A DNA stretch of 64,000 nucleotides, taken from an uncultured Lachnospiraceae bacterium. GTDB taxonomy: Bacteria; Bacillota; Clostridia; Lachnospirales; Lachnospiraceae. The stretch spans positions 62,001-126,000 of the forward strand of contig CAJUDY010000004.1 of NCBI GenBank assembly GCA_910584945.1, written 5' to 3'. The translations under genes were made by a program, and so were the position numbers. This document shows, piece by piece, positions 8,624 through 16,909 of the stretch; the first letter of the stretch is position 1, and the number at the start of each line of letters is the position of its first letter. A model generated the notes under the pieces. The model did not search any database, was not told the DNA's origin, and worked only from the letters and a program-made list of their open reading frames with translations.

Positions 8624-9186
8624 GAGTGATCGCGGGAACGGCACGGAGTATGCCGTTGAAGACAGTGAAAGGGCTGGACGTGAGGCCCACCACGGATAAG
8701 ACCAAGGAGACTTTGTTCAATATTCTTCAGGCGGATATCCCGGACTGCCGCTTCCTGGACCTGTTCAGCGGAAGCGGAGCCATCGCCATCGAGGCCCTGA
8801 GCCGGGGAGCGGCTTATGCGGTGCTGGTGGAGCAGAGCCGGGAGGCGGCCCGGTGCATCCAGGACAATCTGATGTTCACCAAAATGGCCGACCGGGCGGA
8901 GGTGCAAAAGTGTGACGTCTTGACAGCCCTGCGCCGGATGGAGGGGCAGAAGCCCTTCGATGTGATCTTCATGGACCCGCCCTATGACCAGGAATTGGAA
9001 CAGAAGGTGCTTGCCTGCCTGGCGGACAGTACGCTGGCGGATGCTTACACGGTGATCGTGGTGGAAGCGTCCCTGAAGACTGATTTTTCCTGGCTTGCGG
9101 ATCTGGGTTACCACGCATACAAATACAAGAGATACAAGACCAGCCAGCATGTGTTTCTGCAAAAGAAAGAGAGAGCAAAAAAATGA
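8620..9186 (+). CDS. rsmD: 16S rRNA (guanine966-N2)-methyltransferase RsmD
   Basis: A 188-residue SAM-dependent methyltransferase. The N-terminal MRVIAGTARSMPLKT and VRPTTDKTKETLFNIL are family hallmarks. DLFSGSGAIAIEALSRGA is the SAM-binding motif I, and MDPPYD is the catalytic DPPY motif that positions the exocyclic amine of G966. It starts inside the stop of the fused proA gene (ATGA) and ends inside the start of coaD, a very common rsmD-coaD pair. Confidence 0.95.
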   Translation: MRVIAGTARSMPLKTVKGLDVRPTTDKTKETLFNILQADIPDCRFLDLFSGSGAIAIEALSRGAAYAVLVEQSREAARCIQDNLMFTKMADRAEVQKCDVLTALRRMEGQKPFDVIFMDPPYDQELEQKVLACLADSTLADAYTVIVVEASLKTDFSWLADLGYHAYKYKRYKTSQHVFLQKKERAKK

Positions 9187-9674
9187 TTCGAGCAATCTAT
9201 CCGGGGAGCTTCGACCCGGTGACCCTGGGGCACCTGGACATTATCAAAAGGGCGTCCCAGACCGTCGACGAACTGATCGTTGGCGTACTGAACAACGGAG
9301 GAAAGACGCCGCTTTTCTCTATCGATGAGCGTGTCAGCATGCTTTTGGAGGTTACGGAAGGGCTTTCCAACGTCAAGGTGTTGTCCTTTTCCGGGCTTCT
9401 GGTGGATTTTGCCAGACAGATGGAGGCGAACATCGTGGTGAGAGGACTGAGAGCCATCTCTGATTTTGAATACGAGCTGCAGATGGCCCAGACCAACCAC
9501 AAGCTGAATCCCCAGGTGGATACGATGTTTCTGGCGACCAGTCTGGACTATTCCTATCTTAGCTCCACCATCGTCAAAGAGGTGGCGTTCTTCCACGGGG
9601 ATATCAGTGAGTTCGTGCCCGGGCCGGTGGTGGCGAAAGTGCAGGAGAAAGTGCTGGCTGCCGATGAGGAGTGA
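9183..9674 (+). CDS. coaD: Phosphopantetheine adenylyltransferase
   Basis: A 163-residue nucleotidyltransferase of the penultimate step of coenzyme A synthesis. It has the YPGSFDPVTLGHLDII motif with the TxGH nucleotide-binding site, the RGLRAISDFEYELQMA segment, and the C-terminal SSTIVKE. Length is typical. It overlaps rsmD by four nt. The next gene follows after 79 nt, so the operon may end here, although no clear terminator is visible. Confidence 0.96.
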   Translation: MIRAIYPGSFDPVTLGHLDIIKRASQTVDELIVGVLNNGGKTPLFSIDERVSMLLEVTEGLSNVKVLSFSGLLVDFARQMEANIVVRGLRAISDFEYELQMAQTNHKLNPQVDTMFLATSLDYSYLSSTIVKEVAFFHGDISEFVPGPVVAKVQEKVLAADEE

Positions 9675-9753
9675 ACAGCAACCAACAACAGGCAGTGTGT
9701 AAAAGCATTGTCTGTTTTTGCGTAACGATTCCGTATAACGGCAGGAGGGTTGG

Positions 9754-10635
9754 ATGGAGAAAAAGAAAAGAAAGAGGGGGATGATTCTGGCAGTCTGGAT
9801 TGTATTGTGCGCCGTATTTCTTATGATCGCGTGCAGCCAGGAGCTTCTGGTGGTTCATTACGAGGTGACTTCGGAGAAAGTGACCGAAGCCGTGCGTCTG
9901 GCCGTTCTTGCGGACCTGCACAGCACTTTTTACGGGAAAGACCAGGAAGAGCTGGTCCGGGAGCTTCAGGACTGCTCTCCGGATGCGGTTCTTCTGGTGG
10001 GAGATATCGCGGACGACAAAGTGTCCCACGAGGGAACGAAGAGACTGCTCTCGGCCATTGGGAAAAAATATCCCTGCTTTTATGTCAGCGGCAATCACGA
10101 ATACTGGTCCGGTGAGGAAGGCAAGATCAAGGAGATGATCGCCTCTTATGGAGTGACGGTTCTGGAGGGGGAGAGTGTGCTTTTTCGTGTGGGAGAGCAG
10201 CAGATCCTGATCAGCGGCGTGGACGATCCGGACGGCTACGGACAACGTCACCGGTATGATCCGGAGGCCATGGCCGGATGGGAGAACCAGCTTGCCAGAT
10301 GCCAGAGGAACCTGGACGGCGTGCATTTTTCCGTGCTTCTGACCCATCGGCCGGAGCTTGTTTCCTACTATACCCACACGCCGGGGGAGGAGGAGTCGGG
10401 ATTCGATCTGGTCACGGCAGGCCACGCCCACGGCGGACAGGTCCGGATTCCGGGCATTCTGAACGGACTTCTGGCGCCCAACCAGGGACTGTTTCCCAGG
10501 TATGCGGGAGGGCGTTACGAGCTGGGCGATACGGTGATGATCGTCAGCCGGGGACTGTGCAGGAACCTGCTGCCAAGAGTGTTCAACCGCCCGGAGTTGG
10601 TGATGGTGGAGATTGTGCCCCAGAGCGGCGGATGA
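9754..10635 (+). CDS. Membrane-anchored metallophosphoesterase (YkuE/YaeI-like)
   Basis: A 293-residue calcineurin-like phosphoesterase with one N-terminal membrane helix (residues 8-30). Metal-binding motifs appear in order: LADLHS, VLLVGDIADD, VSGNHEYW, LLTHRPEL and AGHAHGGQVRIPG. Members of this branch have been linked to lipid or cell-surface phosphate ester hydrolysis, such as UDP-diacylglucosamine-type reactions, but the substrate cannot be read from sequence. An AGGAGGG ribosome site precedes ATG 9754. The M18 peptidase gene begins 22 nt downstream. Confidence 0.88.
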   Translation: MEKKKRKRGMILAVWIVLCAVFLMIACSQELLVVHYEVTSEKVTEAVRLAVLADLHSTFYGKDQEELVRELQDCSPDAVLLVGDIADDKVSHEGTKRLLSAIGKKYPCFYVSGNHEYWSGEEGKIKEMIASYGVTVLEGESVLFRVGEQQILISGVDDPDGYGQRHRYDPEAMAGWENQLARCQRNLDGVHFSVLLTHRPELVSYYTHTPGEEESGFDLVTAGHAHGGQVRIPGILNGLLAPNQGLFPRYAGGRYELGDTVMIVSRGLCRNLLPRVFNRPELVMVEIVPQSGG

Positions 10636-10657
10636 AATATTTTATTTAGGAGAGTTT

Positions 10658-11974
10658 ATGATGGAACAGCATACAGCAGCCAGAGAGCTGGCCGATTTTC
10701 TAAAAGACAGCCCCACGGCTTTTCATGCGGTGAAAAGGATGGGGGAGGAACTGGAGGCTCACGGATACGTAAGACTTTGGGAAAGCGGAACCTGGGAGCT
10801 TCGTCCCAACGGACGGTATTATGTAATCCGGAATGATTCCAGTGTGATCGCGTTTCACGTGGGCGCGGTGAAAGGGCGCTGGAACTTTCAGATCGGGGCG
10901 TCCCACAGTGATTTTCCCACTTTTAAGGTCAAGGAGAACCCCGAACTGGAAGTACAGAAAAAGTATATTCAGCTGAACACAGAAGGCTACGGCGGGATGC
11001 TCTGCGCCACCTGGTTCGACCGGCCCCTGTCCGTGGCGGGCAGACTCATCGTCAAAGAGGACGGGCATTTTGTCACAAAGCTGGTGAAGGTGGACCGGGA
11101 TCTCATACTGATTCCCAGCGTGGCCATCCACATGAACCGGAAAGCCAACGAGGGATTTCCCTACAATCCGCAGATCGACTTGCTGCCTCTGTTCGGGGAC
11201 GGGAGTGCGAAGGGCGATTTTAAAAAGCTCATCGCCCGGGCGGCGGGAGTCACAGAGGACGCCGTCTATGGAAGCGATCTGTACCTGTACAGCCGACAGG
11301 AGCCGTCGGTGTGGGGCGCCAAAGGGGAATTCATCTCCGCCCAGCATCTGGACGATCTCCAGTGCGCTTATGGGGTGCTGCAGGGATTTTTACAGGGCAG
11401 CCCGAAAGATTCGGTCAATGTCTACGCCTGCTTTGACAACGAAGAGGTGGGCTCCAGGACGAAACAGGGGGCGGATTCCACTTTTTTGTACGATACGCTC
11501 AGCCGAATTCACGCGGGACTGGGAGGGACCCGGGAATCCTTTTATCAGGCGCTGGCGGAAAGCTTTCTGGTCAGCGCGGACAATGCTCACGCGGTGCACC
11601 CCAATCATCCGGAGAAGACCGACGCCCGAAACTGCGTCTATATGAACGAGGGAATCGTGATCAAATCCCATGCGGGGCAGAAGTACACCAGTGATGCGGT
11701 GAGCATCGCCCTGTTCCGGGAGCTGTGCGAGCGCGCGGAAGTTCCGGTGCAGTTCTTTGCCAACCGGTCGGACCAGGCGGGAGGAAGCACTCTGGGAAAT
11801 ATCTCCGCTTCCAAAGTCTCGGTGCATTCCGTGGACATCGGTCTGGCGCAGCTTGCTATGCACTCCTCTTACGAGACCGCCGGCATGATGGATACGGGGT
11901 ATCTCATCCAGGCGATGAAAGCATATTACTCTGCCCGCATCAGTGAAGAGAAAGGCGTCAGAAGCATCGTATAA
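10658..11974 (+). CDS. apeB: M18 family aminopeptidase
   Basis: A 438-residue zinc aminopeptidase that removes N-terminal acidic or neutral residues. Metal ligands lie in GASHSDFPTF, CFDNEEVGSRTKQGA and SADNAHAVHPNH; a C-terminal HSSYETAGMMD segment completes the dodecamer-type core. AGGAGAG at 10648-10654 serves either ATG 10658 or ATG 10661; I chose the first. It is probably co-transcribed with the phosphoesterase. Function in general peptide turnover is well supported; the exact specificity is not. Confidence 0.92.
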   Translation: MMEQHTAARELADFLKDSPTAFHAVKRMGEELEAHGYVRLWESGTWELRPNGRYYVIRNDSSVIAFHVGAVKGRWNFQIGASHSDFPTFKVKENPELEVQKKYIQLNTEGYGGMLCATWFDRPLSVAGRLIVKEDGHFVTKLVKVDRDLILIPSVAIHMNRKANEGFPYNPQIDLLPLFGDGSAKGDFKKLIARAAGVTEDAVYGSDLYLYSRQEPSVWGAKGEFISAQHLDDLQCAYGVLQGFLQGSPKDSVNVYACFDNEEVGSRTKQGADSTFLYDTLSRIHAGLGGTRESFYQALAESFLVSADNAHAVHPNHPEKTDARNCVYMNEGIVIKSHAGQKYTSDAVSIALFRELCERAEVPVQFFANRSDQAGGSTLGNISASKVSVHSVDIGLAQLAMHSSYETAGMMDTGYLIQAMKAYYSARISEEKGVRSIV

Positions 11975-12033
11975 TTCTGTCTCTGATATTCTTTCATGGT
12001 CGTTGCAGGTTCTGCAGATGTTCCATAATTAAG

Positions 12034-12156
12034 ATGAGTAAAACAGAAAAAACGGTTGAGATACGGGAAGTATACGGGTATGAATTTACGGATGCACTGG
12101 AGCTCCATGTGATTGAACTGAAGAAAAGGCTCACCGGAGAGGGTGAGGTAGAATGA
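12034..12156 (+). pseudogene. Possible 3' remnant of a PD-(D/E)XK (Rpn-type) transposase/nuclease
   Basis: A 40-codon frame reads ELHVIELKKRLTGEGEVE before its stop. This resembles a piece near the C-terminal half of Rpn-family nuclease/transposase proteins, where an ExHxIEL strand is common. There is no ribosome site at the ATG and no upstream coding sequence, so I read it as a decayed fragment. The rest of the 350-nt gap (11975-12324) holds a promoter at 12199-12227 and nothing else I recognise. The assignment is weak because the match is short. Confidence 0.3.
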
Positions 12157-12198
12157 CAGATGCTACTTCCGCCATTATTTCTACCTACTAATTATTTC

Positions 12199-12227
12199 TT
12201 GCGTAAATGTCCATGTTCAGTTATAAT
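12199..12227 (+). promoter_or_regulatory. Sigma A promoter for the coiled-coil gene
   Basis: TTGCGT (12199-12204), a 17-nt spacer, and a perfect TATAAT (12222-12227). The predicted transcript begins about 90 nt before ATG 12325. Confidence 0.6.
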
Positions 12228-12324
12228 TACCATGAATTACAAATGTTTATGGATGAAAGCACAAAAGCGTATGATGATATAGAAAAAAGTGACAAGACAG
12301 AACATGCAGGAGGAGCAGGGAAAG

Positions 12325-12909
12325 ATGAGCAACAGTCGTATTGAGCAGATCATTGAGGAGATTGAAGACTATATTGACACTTGCAAGGGGCCGCTTCTTG
12401 GTTCCGGGGACAAGCTGATCGTGGACCGGGGGAAGCTGGAGGAGCTTTTAAGAGAACTTCGGATGAAGACGCCGGAAGAAATCAAGCGTTATCAGAAGGT
12501 GCTGGCCAATAAGGATGCGATTCTGGCGGACGCCCAGAAAAAAGCCCAGGCCATCGTCGCTCAGGCGAATATTCAGAATCAGGAGATGGTCAATGAGCAT
12601 GAGATCATGCAGCAGGCTTATGAACAGGCCAATCAGGTCATCGACACGGCGACCCAGCAGGCCCAGGAGATATTGAACAATGCTACCCGGGACGCCAATG
12701 AGATCCGGCTTGGGGCGATCCAATATACTGACGAACAGCTGGCTGCGCTGCAGGGGATGGTGCAGCGGATGGTAGAGACCTCCAACACCCGCTATCAGGC
12801 GATGATGAACAATTTTCAGGATTTCTACGACGAGCTTACCAGCAACCGCGCAGAGCTGGCGCCGCAGCCGCCAGCTGCACCAGAAGAAACACAAGAACCG
12901 CAATCGTGA
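12325..12909 (+). CDS. Coiled-coil protein, V-ATPase subunit-like, next to ylbJ
   Basis: A 194-residue soluble protein dominated by a long coiled coil (residues 40-165) rich in Ala, Gln and Glu, with repeats such as DAQKKAQAIVAQANIQ and TATQQAQEILNNATRD. Clostridial relatives are labelled ATPase or V-type ATPase subunit H only because of helical similarity; there is no nucleotide-binding motif. The ATG at 12325 has GGGA and AGGAGG sites just upstream, favouring it over an earlier GTG at 12289. The C terminus is Pro/Glu-rich. Its last 74 nt overlap the 3' end of ylbJ on the opposite strand. Confidence 0.7.
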   Translation: MSNSRIEQIIEEIEDYIDTCKGPLLGSGDKLIVDRGKLEELLRELRMKTPEEIKRYQKVLANKDAILADAQKKAQAIVAQANIQNQEMVNEHEIMQQAYEQANQVIDTATQQAQEILNNATRDANEIRLGAIQYTDEQLAALQGMVQRMVETSNTRYQAMMNNFQDFYDELTSNRAELAPQPPAAPEETQEPQS

Positions 12910-13777
12910 TCCGGCCTTTTAGCCAGGTTCCGACCTGAAGGGGCGTCCCGGAAAGGACGCTTTGGGTCTGGGCGCAGATGCAGAGGCCACCCAGAGCCGC
13001 CCCGGTACATACCAGAGCCGTACGGGACAGAGGAGAGACGGCGGTAAGAGCGGCAATCTGATCGATGCCGCAGCTGATCTCCATCAGGATACTTAAGAAA
13101 GCCAGCGGAAAAGGCGGCAGGGGCAGAAGCATTAAGAACTGCACCAGAATGGTGAAGAGAATGATATATCCCCCCAGACGGGTGATGGTGGAAAATGCGT
13201 CCATCATACAGGCGTCCAGCATCGGAAAATCCAGCCGGTGCAGGGAGGCCTGTTTTTTTTCTGCTGATTGGATGTGAAAATGATAGAAAGGTCTTGTGAT
13301 CATTCCATAAATCAGAGGAAGGGCGTAGAACAACAGCACCAACAGCCAGGGGACGGAAGCATACCCAAGCTTGGTAAGGCAGATATAGTTCAGGAAAAAA
13401 GCAGGGCTTACATTATTGCAGAATCCCAGAAGGTAAGAACCTTCTTCCGGGGAGATATGACCTTCCCGGACCAGATCGGCGACGACCTTGGCCCCCATAG
13501 GGAACCCGCACAAAAAGCCAAGAAGAACGCTGTAGCAGCTGTCATCCGAGATGCCAAAAAGTCCTTTGAGAAGGGGAGCGCAGACCGGGGTCAGACAGCG
13601 GAACAGTCCGGTGGCGACCATGAGATTGGAAAAGATCAAAAAGGGCAGCAGGGAAGGCAGGACCGCCGTGTACCAGAGACGAAGGCCGAGCGAACAGCCG
13701 GAGGCCGCCGTTCCAGGGTGGGTAAATAAAAGGAGGATCAGAGAAGACGCTCCGAGAATGATAAGTATCTTTTTCAA
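12836..13777 (-). CDS. ylbJ: Sporulation integral membrane protein YlbJ
   Basis: A 313-residue protein with about eight membrane segments and two nucleoside-recognition (Gate) domains. LLGFLCGFPMGAKVVADL and LLGFCNNVSPAFFLNYI are typical of YlbJ, which is needed for normal spore cortex formation in Bacillus. Translation starts at TTG 13777 with a GGTGA site five bases upstream. It is transcribed against its neighbours. The 74-nt convergent overlap with the coiled-coil gene means both C termini are encoded on the same DNA, and no terminator separates the two. Confidence 0.88.
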   Translation of the reverse strand: MKKILIILGASSLILLLFTHPGTAASGCSLGLRLWYTAVLPSLLPFLIFSNLMVATGLFRCLTPVCAPLLKGLFGISDDSCYSVLLGFLCGFPMGAKVVADLVREGHISPEEGSYLLGFCNNVSPAFFLNYICLTKLGYASVPWLLVLLFYALPLIYGMITRPFYHFHIQSAEKKQASLHRLDFPMLDACMMDAFSTITRLGGYIILFTILVQFLMLLPLPPFPLAFLSILMEISCGIDQIAALTAVSPLSRTALVCTGAALGGLCICAQTQSVLSGTPLQVGTWLKGRITIAVLVFLLVQLAAAAPALRGCW

Positions 13778-13832
13778 ACCGTCACCATATAATGAACTAA
13801 TTCCCTACATTTTATGGGGCAAGCGGTAAAAT

Positions 13833-14498
13833 ATGAATCAAATTCGGAAAATGGCATGTTATCTGACGGTGATCCTCTTGCTGAACTGTATCGTGCAGGG
13901 GGAGATGATCTGGCTTGACGATCTTCTGGCGGCGAGGCTTCTTCCGGAACAGAATACCCGGGGAGAGTTCGAGGTGTACCGGGATGCGTTGGAGACGGTC
14001 TGGGAGGAGCTGGTCTGGTTCCCGGTGCCGGAGTCGGATACCAATGACAAGGCCCAGGTGGTGTTTGAGAATTCCTGGATGGCGGAGCGGAATTATGGAG
14101 GGAAACGGGGGCATGAGGGAACGGATGTGATGGCGTCCCTCGATGAGTCCGGGTATTATCCGGTGGTCAGCATCACCGACGGTGTGATTGAACAGATCGG
14201 ATGGCTGGAAAAGGGGGGCTGGCGGGTGGGCGTGCGCTCTTCTTTGGGAAATTACTTTTATTATGCGCATCTTGCGTCTTATGCGAGGGAGTGGAAGGCG
14301 GGAGACGCGGTGGAAGCGGGAGAGGTCCTTGGGTTCATGGGAGATACGGGCTATGGGCCTGAAGGGACGACGGGACAGTTCCCGGTGCATCTTCATCTGG
14401 GGGTGTATGTTCCGCTGGGGGCGGATCAGGAGTTGGCGGTGAATCCGTACTGGATGCTGAAATATCTGGAAAATAGGAAATTATGTTATTCTTATTGA
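13833..14498 (+). CDS. M23-family metallopeptidase (LytM domain), secreted or anchored
   Basis: A 221-residue protein with a hydrophobic N terminus (CYLTVILLLNCIVQG) acting as a signal or anchor. A LytM/M23 fold spans about residues 85-210. Zinc-site motifs are RGHEGTD and HLHLGV, with YYAHLASY between them, as in active cell-wall endopeptidases and sporulation proteins such as SpoIIQ. All expected zinc ligands seem present. It is divergent from ylbJ with a 55-nt gap. A role in peptidoglycan cleavage is likely; a sporulation role is suggested only by the neighbour. Confidence 0.82.
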   Translation: MNQIRKMACYLTVILLLNCIVQGEMIWLDDLLAARLLPEQNTRGEFEVYRDALETVWEELVWFPVPESDTNDKAQVVFENSWMAERNYGGKRGHEGTDVMASLDESGYYPVVSITDGVIEQIGWLEKGGWRVGVRSSLGNYFYYAHLASYAREWKAGDAVEAGEVLGFMGDTGYGPEGTTGQFPVHLHLGVYVPLGADQELAVNPYWMLKYLENRKLCYSY

Positions 14499-14540
14499 GG
14501 CGGTTTTGTGTTATAATCAAGCTTTAGGGATACAGCGACG

Positions 14541-14697
14541 GGGTTCGCGGGAGGATTCCCCCGGAAGTCCCGGACGGCTGGACATTCCGACGAGCCTCTT
14601 AAGGCGAACTGTTTGTCGGCGTGTGGGCCTCCAAACCGTTTGAGTCTCGTCTCCATAGCCTGAAAGGGACTGCCGGGGGAATCCTCCCGCGAATCCC
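14541..14697 (+). repeat. 157-nt palindromic element forming a long structured hairpin
   Basis: The left arm at 14541-14564 (beginning GGGTTCGCGGGAGG) is complementary over 24 bases to 14673-14697, with a single bulged A. GTCCC (14567-14571) then pairs with GGGAC (14666-14670). Further in, GGCT/AGCC, GACGAG/CTCGTC and AGGC/GCCT continue the rod. A TATAAT at 14513-14518, with a weak -35 17 nt upstream, could transcribe it as the rsmF leader. It may be a MITE-like palindrome or a structured leader RNA. I do not recognise a known RNA family. Confidence 0.7.
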
Positions 14698-14747
14698 TGG
14701 TTGTGTGGAACAATACAAGATAGAATGAGAAGTGGGGAGATTGTAAG

Positions 14748-16124
14748 ATGGAACTGCCGGCGGCGTTTGTGGAGAATATGGGTAGGATTTTGGGAGAGGA
14801 GCTTCCGGCGTATTTGGAGAGTTATCGGAAGCCGCGGTTTATGGGACTTCGGGTGAATACTTCCAAGATTTCGGTGGAGGAGTTTGAGCGGATTTGTCCG
14901 TTTCGGAGTCTTCGTAGGGTTCCCTGGGTCGGGAATGGGTATTATTATACGGAGGAGGATGCGCCTACGAGGCATCCTTATTATTACGCGGGGCTTTATT
15001 ATATCCAGGAGCCCAGCGCCATGACGCCTGCCGGGATGCTGCCGGTGGAGGAAGAGGATCGGGTGCTGGATCTGTGCGCGGCGCCCGGGGGGAAGGCGAC
15101 GGAACTGGCGGCTAAGCTGAATCATACAGGACTTCTGGTGGCCAACGATGCCAGCGCTTCCAGGACTAAGGCGCTTCTTAAGAATCTGGAAGTGTTCGGA
15201 ATGCCCAATATTTTGATTACCAGCGAGATGGGAGACAAGCTGGACGTTTATTTTCACGAGTTTTTTGATAAAATATTGATTGACGCTCCCTGCTCCGGGG
15301 AGGGGATGTTCCGCAAGCAGGCCCAAATGATCCCGGCCTGGGAGAAGCAGGGGCCGGAGGTATTTGCCCGGATGCAGCGGGAGATTTTAGGTCAGGCTGC
15401 CAGCCTCTTAAAGCCGGGAGGGAAGATGCTTTACTCTACCTGTACGTTCTCGGAGCTGGAGAATGAGGGCAGCGTGGATGATTTTCTGAAGAGGCATCCA
15501 GAATTCCATCTGCTGGAGCTGCCCATGTATGAGGGCTTTTGTCCGGGAAAACCAGAGCTTGTAAAGAGCGCTTACCCCCTGGAGCGGTGTATCCGGCTCT
15601 TTCCCCATAAGATCGACGGGGAGGGACATTTTCTTGCCCTTCTTGAAAAGGACGGGGCACCTGAGAAAAAGGAACCAGAGCGGAAAAAAAAGAGTGCGAA
15701 ACTGCCTCCGGAGCTGGCAGAATTTTTGCAGGACATCGCGCTGCCCTTTGACCCGGCGGGGATTCAGATCCGGGATATGAAGGTATTCTGGATGCCGGAC
15801 GGAATCGGACGCTGTCCGGGACTTCGGTTTCTGCGTTCCGGATTGTATATGGGAGAACTCCTAAAAAAACGGTTTGAGCCGAGCCAGGCCTTCGCCATGG
15901 TGCTGAAAAGGGAGGAATATGCTTCCGTCATTGATCTTTCCTCTGAGGATGAGCGGGTTTATCGTTATCTTCGAGGGGAGAGTCTGGAGATCGAGGAGGG
16001 AATGTGCGCCCGGTCGACCGGCTGGCAGCTGATCTGCGTGGACGGCTATCCTCTTGGATGGGGAAAGCTGATCCGGGGAACCCTGCGCAATAAATATTTT
16101 TCCGGTTGGAGGATGAACGCATGA
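14748..16124 (+). CDS. rsmF: RsmF-like 16S rRNA cytosine-C5 methyltransferase (NOL1/NOP2/Sun family)
   Basis: A 458-residue protein with a SAM-binding domain and a C-terminal extension. LDLCAAPGGKATELAAKL is motif I. DAPCSGEGMFRK carries the motif IV cysteine and STCTFSELENE the motif VI catalytic cysteine, the two-cysteine mechanism of RNA m5C methyltransferases. The C-terminal third (from about residue 310) matches the RsmF-type RNA-binding extension and ends with LGWGKLIRGTLRNKYFSGW. The exact cytosine modified cannot be read from sequence. Its stop overlaps the next gene's start (ATGA). Confidence 0.88.
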   Translation: MELPAAFVENMGRILGEELPAYLESYRKPRFMGLRVNTSKISVEEFERICPFRSLRRVPWVGNGYYYTEEDAPTRHPYYYAGLYYIQEPSAMTPAGMLPVEEEDRVLDLCAAPGGKATELAAKLNHTGLLVANDASASRTKALLKNLEVFGMPNILITSEMGDKLDVYFHEFFDKILIDAPCSGEGMFRKQAQMIPAWEKQGPEVFARMQREILGQAASLLKPGGKMLYSTCTFSELENEGSVDDFLKRHPEFHLLELPMYEGFCPGKPELVKSAYPLERCIRLFPHKIDGEGHFLALLEKDGAPEKKEPERKKKSAKLPPELAEFLQDIALPFDPAGIQIRDMKVFWMPDGIGRCPGLRFLRSGLYMGELLKKRFEPSQAFAMVLKREEYASVIDLSSEDERVYRYLRGESLEIEEGMCARSTGWQLICVDGYPLGWGKLIRGTLRNKYFSGWRMNA

Positions 16125-16909
16125 TGCGGTTGGACAAGTTCCTGTGCGCGACGGGCTTTGGCACCAGGAGTCAGGTCAAGGAACTTTTAAAAAAAGGTCT
16201 GGTAAAGGTGAACGGCGATACGGCCAGGCGTCCGGAGCAAAAAGTGGACGAGGAAAGAGATCAGGTGGTCTGTGGCGGAAAGGAAGCCGTCTACGCGCCG
16301 TATACCTATTTGATGCTTCACAAACCGGCGGGGGTGGTGTCCGCAACGGAAGATTCGAGAGAACGGACAGTTCTTGATCTGGCGCCGGAAACATATAGAA
16401 AGGACCTTTTTCCTGTGGGGCGGCTGGACAAGGATACCGAAGGACTTCTGCTCTTGACCAACGACGGGGCGCTGGCCCATGAGTTGTTATCTCCCGGAAA
16501 GCATGTGGACAAGACTTATTATGCCAGAATCTTGGGACAGGTAACCGAGGCGCATGTAAAAAGCTTCCTGGAAGGGCTGGACATCGGTGAGAAGCGCAAA
16601 ACCCTTCCCGCAGAGCTTCTGATTCTGCGAAGGGGGGAGATCAGCGAAGTGGAGATCACGATCCGGGAGGGGAAGTATCATCAGATCAAAAGGATGTTCC
16701 AGGCGGTGGGCTGTCAGGTGCAGTATCTGAAGCGCCTGCGCATGGGAACCCTTGTGCTGGACGAAGCACTTCCTTCCGGGGCCTGCCGCCCTCTGACGAA
16801 GGAAGAACTTAGAGCCCTGAAAAACGTTGACGATCAAAGAAAAAACAGCATTGAACCAGCCGAAAGGAAAGATACGGAACAAAAAGGAAAGGAACGGCAG
16901 AATGGATAA
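16121..16909 (+). CDS. rsuA: 16S rRNA pseudouridine synthase, RsuA family
   Basis: A 262-residue protein with an N-terminal S4 RNA-binding domain (RLDKFLCATGFGTRSQVKEL) and a pseudouridine synthase domain. The catalytic aspartate lies in PVGRLDKDTEGLLLLTNDG, and YHQIKRMFQAVG is conserved near the C terminus. The RsuA type modifies U516 of 16S rRNA. ATG 16121 has GGAGG eight bases upstream. A 25-residue basic, Gln-rich tail is not part of the fold. It overlaps both neighbours, so rRNA modification genes 14748-18821 form one operon. Confidence 0.88.
   Translation: MMRLDKFLCATGFGTRSQVKELLKKGLVKVNGDTARRPEQKVDEERDQVVCGGKEAVYAPYTYLMLHKPAGVVSATEDSRERTVLDLAPETYRKDLFPVGRLDKDTEGLLLLTNDGALAHELLSPGKHVDKTYYARILGQVTEAHVKSFLEGLDIGEKRKTLPAELLILRRGEISEVEITIREGKYHQIKRMFQAVGCQVQYLKRLRMGTLVLDEALPSGACRPLTKEELRALKNVDDQRKNSIEPAERKDTEQKGKERQNG

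Noticed and set aside
12289..12909. GTG 12289 as start of the coiled-coil gene
   Set aside because: It lacks a ribosome site, whereas ATG 12325 is preceded by AGGAGG and GGGA at proper distance.
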